Source: Nymphaea colorata (lineage: Eukaryota > Streptophyta > Magnoliopsida > Nymphaeales > Nymphaeaceae). From it: a DNA stretch of 64,000 nt. Shown here piece after piece: positions 56,620 to 64,000 of the stretch. Made by a program: the position numbers and the translations under genes. Position 1 is the stretch's first letter. Each line of letters opens with the position of its first letter. The stretch covers positions 26,063,662 to 26,127,661 of the forward strand of contig NC_045143.1 of assembly GCF_008831285.2 (NCBI RefSeq), read 5' to 3'. Below the pieces are notes generated by a model, which was not told where the DNA came from, made no database searches, and was given only the letters and a program-made list of their open reading frames with translations.

Positions 56620-56742
56620 TAAGAGGTCTGTTGGTTTTTGTTTGTGATCGAGGTAGTGTGTGTGTGTGTGTATATATATATATAATGTAAGAGGTCTGTT
56701 GGTTTTTGTTTATGATCCAAGTAGGGTGTGTATGTGTGTGTG

Positions 56743-56779
<37 letters not shown>

Positions 56780-56993
56780 TGTAAGAGAACTGTTGGTTTT
56801 TGTTTGTGATCGAAGTAGTGTATGTGTGTGTGTGTGTATATATATATATTGAAAGGTGAACTGACTTTTTAGAGTTATTCAGCCATCTAATCGTGGTTGT
56901 CCGATCTAACTTGATAGATAGTTAGGAGAAAAATAAAGAGAAAGAAGTGATGTATTTTCACTTCTGTTGGTTTTTGTTTGTGATCCAAGTAGG

Positions 56994-57025
<32 letters not shown>

Positions 57026-57075
57026 TGTAAGAGGTCTGTTGGTTTTTGTTTGTGATGAAGTAGTGTGTGTGTGTG
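56620..57075. repeat. composite minisatellite, five or more units
   Basis: Units with 'ggtctgttggtttttgttt', 'gtgatcgaagtagtgtgtg' and (GT)n(TA)n start near 56632, 56695, 56790, 56965 and 57035. Between units 3 and 4 lies a copy of the segment 'ttttagagttattcagccat', which recurs near 57117. Confidence 0.85.
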
Positions 57076-57239
57076 TATATACTTATATATATATATATAT
57101 ATTGAATGGTGAACAGACTTTTTAGAGTTATTAAGCCTTCTAATCAGGGTTGTCCGATCTAACTTGATAGATAGTTAGGAGAAAAATAAAGAGAAAAAAG
57201 TGATATGTATTTTCATTATCTATTATTAGTTATATACAC

Positions 57240-58800
57240 ACATGCATAATATATATATATATAATTTTCAATGACAGTGCTATCTCTTTTATAACAAAAA
57301 ATATTGAGAAAGTCTTATCAATGTAAATTATTTGTTTCTATTCAACAGGGTGGTTCCCCTCTTTTTTGACTTCTCCACACTAAAAGTGAAGTGTGTGGAA
57401 GAAAGAAATAAAGTGACAGCTCCACGTGTTTTGAGTTCTTATGCACGTCTAGAGAGAGGGGGAGAGAGAGCAAACAGAAGATGGAATTCCTTCCGGCATT
57501 AGCTAGTGACGATCGGCAACCATGAAGATCATGAGACTGTGGTGTTGGTACTGTGAATAGCTTTAAAATAGGGAAGGGAAGCTGGTCGATCAAGGCAGGG
57601 TGTCTTTCAGATGTGGTTCCATTAGCAAATGTGTTTTCTATATGCTTTTGTGGTGATGCTGCTTTGTGTTGAAGTCGGTGATATACGTGAGAGACTTCCT
57701 TCATAAAAAAGGATGAAAAGTTGCAGAAACTTGTTCTTCTGCTTGAAGAGTCATAATTAGCACATGTAGAATCATATAAATTAGACTGTCAATTGCTTCT
57801 GATGTAACAGATTTGCATTTTTCTTGTTGCCATGGTATTCATAATTCCTGTCTTCGATAGCCACCATATTGCCATGGGAAGCACAATCTACCAACTTCAC
57901 ATAAGTATTTTGATTCGAGCCTTTCTATTCCACCTCTAAGTCTGCGTCTTTCCCACCAAGACAGGAACTTTACTATCAACAATGTCATATCATGTAAATT
58001 AATGGTTTCTATTCAACGGGGCCATTCCTCTCTTTTTTTACTTGTCTACCACTGAAAGTGAAAGTGTGGTGGAAGAAAGAAACAGAGTAACAGCTCCATG
58101 CCCTTTGACTTCTCTTGCATGAAGAGAGCAAGAGAGAGAGAGAGAGAGCAAGAGACGGGAATTACATGTTTTGTTCTTATTTTAAATAGTAGTCTGTGCT
58201 GGCGAGTGGAAAAGAGAGATGAGCCCGACAAATCCTAAGATCTGTTTTAGCAAAAGAACTGAAGTATGCAACTTTAGTTTGAAAGCGGAGAGCGCTTCAG
58301 GGCGTAGTGGATCCTTCAGGTCCCTTTTTCAACAGTACCGAGGAGTAACCAGTCATTACATAATCAAGATGGTTGAAGTTTTCTTGGGAATAAGATGAAT
58401 GGTGAAGAAGTTTAACAACACTCTGATTGTTTGAATCTCAAGATAGAAGGAGCTACAAGTGTACACCAGTAGCAACCTATTTCCCCATGTAACTTCTTAT
58501 ATAAGGTCATTTCAAACGTGCTGGCTCTTAGAGAGGCTTTAGGCAACACAATCCCAATTGTGAAATAAATTTTTCATTGACCTATTATAGCACCTGTTTG
58601 GATGGAGAGAAATTAGTATAAAAGGAAAAGAATGGAAAGGGAAAGAAAGGATTTGGGAAGAAAAGGAGAGGAAAGAAAATAGAATGAAACAAATTGTTAT
58701 AAAAGCTTGTTTGAATAGAAAGAAAAAGAATTGTTCAAACTATGTTTGTTTAAACTACATAAAGGAAAAGAAAGAAATAATTTAAGTTGTTTGAATAGAA
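57240..58800 (-). repeat. inverted-repeat right arm, segment C' (partial second copy of B)
   Basis: Matches 13085-14700 in reverse and also 60720-62260 in direct orientation. Relative to the left arm, the counterpart of 11255-13085 is missing at its outer edge (near 58800). Confidence 0.88.
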
Positions 58801-58804
58801 AGAA

Positions 58805-59960
58805 AGAACTTTATTTTGATTTGCACACTGGGAAGGCACAAATGACAAGAAAATGTGGATGAAGCTGGACTAGGGCTAGCTAGATGATAAAATCTTGAAG
58901 GGTCTGGTAATTAATAGCCATCATTTTCTTTCTTAATAAGACCAGAAAAAATATGTTATCAATTAAACATTTTCATTATTTGGGTCAAATGACTCATAAA
59001 TCCAGTGTTTCTTTGGTCAATGTTTGCCATGAGCCAGACCCAACTAGCATTCAATCGACCATATTTTTTGTGTTAAGACTGTACCAATTTAAAAAATAAA
59101 TACACTCTATAGGATCTTCCCTTGTGCCGGGTGAGCAAGATGGGTATTTCATCCTACCGCTCAACAAGAGGGGTATTTCATCCCTAGAGCCAATTCTGTA
59201 TCAGGTGTACCACAGTTGCAGGTTCATTGAAATTCAACATAATCAGCCTCTGTGATGGTAAACCCTAAATAAAATGTACTTATTTCATTGTCAGAAATAA
59301 ATAATGAATCATGACTAGTTTAGACATATAATTGAGCAAGGTCATCTGTAGACTTAGATAATGTTTGTTATTTGTTGGGTTAGGCATCTTCCCAGATAGA
59401 AAACATACTAGAAGCATCAAACAAATCAATGCTAGTGGGAATATATATATATATATATATATATATTGAGTGTGTGTATGTGTGTGTTGAAATTAGGCAG
59501 CTATTTCTGTGTCGGATGGTTATTTTGTATTGTTCAAAACTGCCATAAAAGTTGGATTCCATAATTGAAAACCATGGTCAAGCAATTGATCGTTGCAAAT
59601 GCATCTTTTGCGATGTTTTTTATCGACAACAAGCAAACAAATAACCATCCAGCCGTGGAGGTTCATCTTTGAATCACTTGAATATTCAGAAATGATTGCT
59701 CCAATCGATTGTTAATCACCCATTTTAATTACCCTTAAACATGTTTAAAGTATGTTGACATTCGTTTATTTTCCAGTCAACGTTGTAAAATATATGGATC
59801 ATATGAATATCCCATCAAAGGATGTAGGATGGCCCAGCAAAGCAAAATTACTATGATCTTTCAAAAAATTGATTCCTCATGACATGAATAATTTCACACT
59901 AGCCCGCCAACTTGTGATCTCAACCCTTCTTTAGTGGGGGAGCCAAGAATTTTTGGCTGA
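58805..59960 (-). repeat. inverted-repeat right arm, segment A'
   Basis: Matches 10105-11255 in reverse. Ends at 'ccactaaagaaggg'-type sequence on the outer side. A (TA)n tract is at 59441-59465. No gene. Confidence 0.88.
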
Positions 59961-60159
59961 AGGGCACGTGAGTCACCGACCTGGGTTTGATGTGGGGACT
60001 ATGATGTGACAGCAAGTAGGTCCAGCATCGTCGCAACAATACTGATGTGGGGCAATGGTGCACAGCAACCCACACTTCGCTTCTATACTTCCCTTCTTAC
60101 AGCATGTTCACCGCTTATTGTGGTTACCTAAGGAATACGTTAAGATGTCTCTCTTATTG

Positions 60160-60690
60160 ATCAAATGGTGATTGGAATTCTTCAACACAAGAATATTCAA
60201 ACGCTATTACTTAAAATTGCTTGGGTTGTGGAGAAGGGTGCAGAAAACACAAAAAGTTGCATGCAATCCCCGGTAAATGAGCAAGAACTTGTTACATCAC
60301 TAGCTAATGTCACCAGCCACTGTAAGTCCCTGGCAAAATGTTCCAATCTTGGTGTCTATAAATTGTGACATAGAAAGTGGATTAATTTCTGTGATTTGTA
60401 TATTTAATTACCTATTTGATCTCTCATGAATAGAACGAGGGGCTCCCTCGACAGTTTCCGAACGCAAAAAACCTATTTGATTTCACAAGCAGTGGCTGCT
60501 GGAAGTTCATGCAGAGCAATTACATTATTATACAAGAATTTTTGTTAGGTACTGGAAAACTATATATTTTAAACTTAGAACATGGTAACTCCTCAACTTG
60601 ATTGCAAGATAAGCTAAGCAAGGTTATAATCAATCACCAAAATAAGGAGTACATCACTAACTTGTGGAGTTTGGTGCATGTTGGATGGAG
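60160..60690 (+). repeat. dispersed repeat family R, copy 2
   Basis: Direct diverged copy of 37840-38330. It lies between segments A' and B' of the right arm and has no counterpart between the left-arm segments. A 67-residue ORF (60165-60368, with KIAWVVEKGAENTKSCMQSP) is not conserved in copy 1. Confidence 0.75.
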
Positions 60691-62755
60691 AGTCTATGCT
60701 TCACATTATATATATATATATATATAATATATAATTTTCAATGACAGTGCTGTCTCTTTTATAACAAAAAATATTGAGAAAAGTCTTATCAATGTAAATT
60801 ATTTGTTTCTATTCAACAGGGTGGTTCCCCTCTTTTTTGACTTCTCGACCACTAAAAGTGAAGTGTGGTCGAAGAAAGAAATAAGTGACAGCTCCACGCA
60901 TTTTGAGTTCTTATGCACGTCTAGAGAGAGGGGAGAGAGAGAGGAGAGAGAGCAAACAGAAAGATGGAATTCCTTCCGGCATTAGCTAGTGACGATCGGC
61001 AACCATGAACATTCATGAGGACCGTGGTGTAGGTACTGTGAATAGCTTTAAAATAGGGAAGGGAAGCTGGTCAATCAAGGCGTCTTTCAGATGTGGTTTC
61101 ATTAGCATATGTGTTTTCTATATGCTTTTGTGGTGATGCTGCTTTGTGTTGAAGTCGGTGATATACATGTGAGACTTCCTTCATAAAAAAGGATGAAAAG
61201 TTGCGGAAACTTGTTCTTCTGCTTGAAGATTCATATTTAGCACATGTTGAATCATATAAATTAGACTGTCAATTGCTTCTGATGTAACAGATTTGGATTT
61301 TTCATGTTGCCATGGTATTCATAATTCCTGTCTTTGATAGCCACCATATTGCCATGGGAAGCACAATCTACCAACTTCACATAAGTATTTTGATTCGAGC
61401 CTTTCTATTCCACCTCTAAGTCTGCGTCTTTCCACCAAGACAGGAACTTTAATATCACGATGTCATATCATGTAAATTAATGGTTTCTATTCAACAGGGT
61501 CGTTCCTCTCTTTTTTTACTTGTCTACCACTGAAAGTGAAAGTGTGGTGGAAGAAAGAAACAAAGTAACAGCTCCATGCCCTTTGATTTCTCTTGCATGA
61601 AAAGAGCGAGAGAGAGTGAGAGATGGGAATTACATGTTTTGTTCTTATTTTAAATAGTAGTCTGTGGTGGCGAGTGGAAAAGAGAGATGAGTCCGACAAA
61701 TCCTAAGATCTGTTTTAGCAAAAGAACTCAAGTATGCAACTTTAGTTTGAAAGCAGAGAGTGCTTCAGGACATAGTGGATCCTTCAGGTCCCTTTTTCAA
61801 CAGTACCGAGGAGTAACCAGTCATTACAAAATCAAGATGGTTGAAGTTTTCTTGGGAATAAGATGAATGGTGAAGAAGTTTAACAACACTGTGATTGTTC
61901 TGATTCTCAAGATACAAGGAGCTATAAGTGTACACCAGTACAACCTATTTCTTCATGTAATTCTTATATAAGGTCATTTCAAACGTGTTGGCTCTTAGAG
62001 AGACTTTAGGCAACACAATCCCAATTGTTAAATAAATTTTTCGTTGACCTATTATAGCACCTGTTTGGATGGAGAGAAAGTAGGATAAAAGGAAAAGAAT
62101 GGAAAGGGAAAGAAAGGATTTGGGAAGAAAAGGAGAAGAAAGAAAATAGAATGAAACAAATTGTTATAAAGCTTGTTTGAATGGAAAGAAAAAGAATTGT
62201 TCAAACTATGTTTGTTTGGACTACATAAAGGAAAGAAAGAAATAATTTAAGTTGGTTTACAAAAATACCCCAAAGACTCTAGAACTTATAATGCAAGTGA
62301 AATATTTTTGATTCAGTTATACGGCTGGATTCGAAGGGGGACATGTCAATCTTTAAAAACCTATTTTATATGTAGCATAATGTTTATATATATTTTAAGT
62401 AATTTATCACCTTAAAATCATCAATGAAAGATAACTTTAGCAATAGAGGACTTACGAATGCAAAAGGCCAAGCAAACCAAATATGTTTATGACCTCAGGG
62501 TTTATCTATGCAACCATTAACATGTGTGAAGGCCTTCATTCAAGAAATCCATTTATTTCTTGCTTCATATTAATAGGGATCCTTAGATAACTTGATAAGA
62601 TATAATAATGGTTTCCATAAATTATTTCTTGCCATTCATACTTGCATCTCATCAATCATTTCCAATTTTGATCGCAAATTGAAAATGTCATGCTATCGTT
62701 TAACAAGTGATGTCCAGTTCTTCATGCGAGTGGAACTAATATATAGTGAGACCAC

Positions 62756-62943
62756 CAGTGGCAGAGCTAGAAATTTCTGATTGAGGGCACTCTGTTTAGT
62801 TTTAAACTTGAAGGGTCACTCATATGTAAAAGAAAAAAAAAAGAAACAATAAAAGTCAATTATGTTACATATGTAAATACGGCAAAATTTGTAGGCTGGT
62901 GAGGGTAATTGCCCACACCAGCTACAATGTAACTCTGCCACTG
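62756..62943. mobile_element. hAT-like miniature element, right-arm copy
   Basis: 188 bp, ends cagtggcagag and ctctgccactg, a perfect 11-bp terminal inverted repeat. Perfect 8-bp flanking duplication gagaccac (62748-62755 and 62944-62951). Same site as 12351-12542 in the left arm (gagaccac is the reverse complement of gtggtctc). Confidence 0.9.
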
Positions 62944-63055
62944 GAGACCACCTTGAGTTACAGATTACCTCTTCATGTTTCACCACATGGCACTTGTATT
63001 TGTCACTCATCATGCGATAAAAATATTTTGGAGATGAATATTTCAATTTGTTTGA

Positions 63056-63295
63056 CTATCTTGGAAGCCTTGAAGTGAATTGTGGCTGCTGGAAGAAAGG
63101 AACATGCTTTTTGAGAGTGACTCTAGCACCATTTGTAGCCATTCTTTGGAATTTGAATTTCTTTTGAATTTTGACAATGATTCTCTGAGCAGCAGTGATC
63201 ATCTGAGGAATTTGGACTCTACTCCTTTTGAACATTGAATAAGGTGAGCCTGCATATGCTGGTGAGGACATTCCACTTGAAGGGGATGATGACAA
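63056..63295 (-). CDS. hypothetical small ORF (right arm only)
   Basis: 79 residues, Ser-rich start (SSSPSSGMSSPAYAGSPYS) and a basic end (RIIVKIQKKFKFQRM, LKKHVPFFQQPQFTSRLPR). The left-arm counterpart (about 12000-12240, plus strand) has stops in this frame. It could be the start of a gene whose left copy has decayed. No family recognised. Confidence 0.25.
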   Translation of the reverse strand: MSSSPSSGMSSPAYAGSPYSMFKRSRVQIPQMITAAQRIIVKIQKKFKFQRMATNGARVTLKKHVPFFQQPQFTSRLPR

Positions 63296-64000
63296 TGAAG
63301 CAAAATGAGTTTGAATATTATAATGAAGATGAAGAAGATTAAAAGATAGGTTGCATATTATAAATGTTTGATAATATGATGTAAAAACAGTAAAAAGTTT
63401 ATTGTAAAAGTCTTTAAGACCTCAAATTTTATCATGTTTATCATATCTTATCATTATTATGTCTGTAGATGAAGATTTGTGAATTTTTATTATATGTGTA
63501 ATATTGTGATGATTTTTTTATATAGGAAACATTTTTCTTGGTTTTATCAGAATTTATAGCTATTTTTTATTTTTTAATTGTGAATGCATTACAAAAATAA
63601 ATTTACAATATGTTTACAATATTACCATACATGTATAGGTTAGCCCGATCGATAAGTGATACAATACTGCTTTTACAATATTTTTTCTTTCTTCAAATTA
63701 AGTTTCCTACAGTTTCAAGTATTGTCTTATGAGATTGAACAATGACCAGGTGGCCAAATTTGTTCAACAGAATTAAGAGCCTCAAGAGCAGTTGTCTAGG
63801 GTGCTGGCAAAAATTGAGCAGGGAAATAAAGCTTCTACTATCTGGGAGGTTGTTCCATGTGAAGAATTGACTGAGTCTCATGGGGTGAAGGAGGAAATTT
63901 GGTGCAGAAGCAAGAAATTGTAGATGCAAGGGGTGAAAGAAATCCAAGTTGTTTTCAAGTTGTAGTTCAAATAGAAATTATTTTTAACGATGATTAATTC

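Larger units (their letters stand above)
54595..57240 (-). repeat. inverted-repeat right arm, segment D'
   Basis: Matches 14700-16745 in reverse orientation. Begins in a (TA)n tract beside the copia-4 gag fragment. It carries extra sequence relative to the left arm at 55504-55858 and extra minisatellite units at 56620-57075. Confidence 0.88.
60710..64000 (-). repeat. inverted-repeat right arm, segment B'
   Basis: Matches 11275-14700 in reverse. The window ends within a few bases of the point that corresponds to the left-arm A/B junction. Confidence 0.9.

Noticed and set aside
57342-57704. 120-residue minus-strand ORF similar to 14186-14374
   Set aside because: Homology is at DNA level between arms; the left copy is split by a stop and a frame change, and no domain is seen.

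Overview
The window is nuclear DNA of a flowering plant. The evidence is an intron-split terpene synthase gene with the standard plant exon sizes, a nepenthesin-type aspartic protease start, Ty1/copia and Ty3/gypsy retrotransposons, Tourist- and hAT-like miniature elements, and many (TA)n, (CT)n and (CA)n microsatellites. A terpene synthase with an N-terminal extension and an RRX8W motif fits the angiosperm TPS-b group. I cannot name the species. No intact protein-coding gene was found: nearly every recognisable coding block is broken, truncated or part of a transposable element.

Layout. 1-4,470: AT-rich repeats, a possible Tourist-like element and a triple 115-bp tandem repeat. 4,477-8,009 (minus strand): two tandem TPS-b copies. 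The downstream copy (A) keeps all coding blocks but carries a duplicated exon 2, a stop codon, a frameshift and ruined metal-binding motifs. The upstream copy (B) is only exons 1 and 2. 8,010-8,905: a tandem array of the TPS promoter region, about 400 bp per unit. 10,105-16,745: left arm of a large imperfect inverted repeat. 21,516-22,083: start of an aspartic protease gene, cut off by a degenerate Ty3/gypsy element (22,084 to about 26,400, minus strand) that carries a plant-mobile-domain-like ORF upstream of gag. 31,745-32,980: four exon-like blocks of an unrecognised plus-strand gene. 33,128 to about 36,370: degenerate copia-1. 36,500-46,400: miniature elements, dispersed repeats, candidate SINEs and a purine-rich tandem repeat. 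46,480-54,590: a pile-up of three copia elements. Two lie in the same orientation and appear to share one LTR; the third faces them head to head. 54,595-64,000: right arm of the inverted repeat, itself carrying an internal duplication.

How the parts relate. The left arm is laid out A-B-D. The right arm, read in reverse, is B-R-A-C-D, where C is a second copy of the distal part of B. This fits an inverted duplication with a spacer of about 38 kb, followed by tandem duplication of A+B in the right arm. A hAT-like miniature element sits at the same site with the same 8-bp target duplication in both arms, so it was there before the arms duplicated. I found no operon-like or obviously new functional system. 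The most informative signals are the decay history of the TPS pair, the inverted-repeat architecture and the composite copia cluster.
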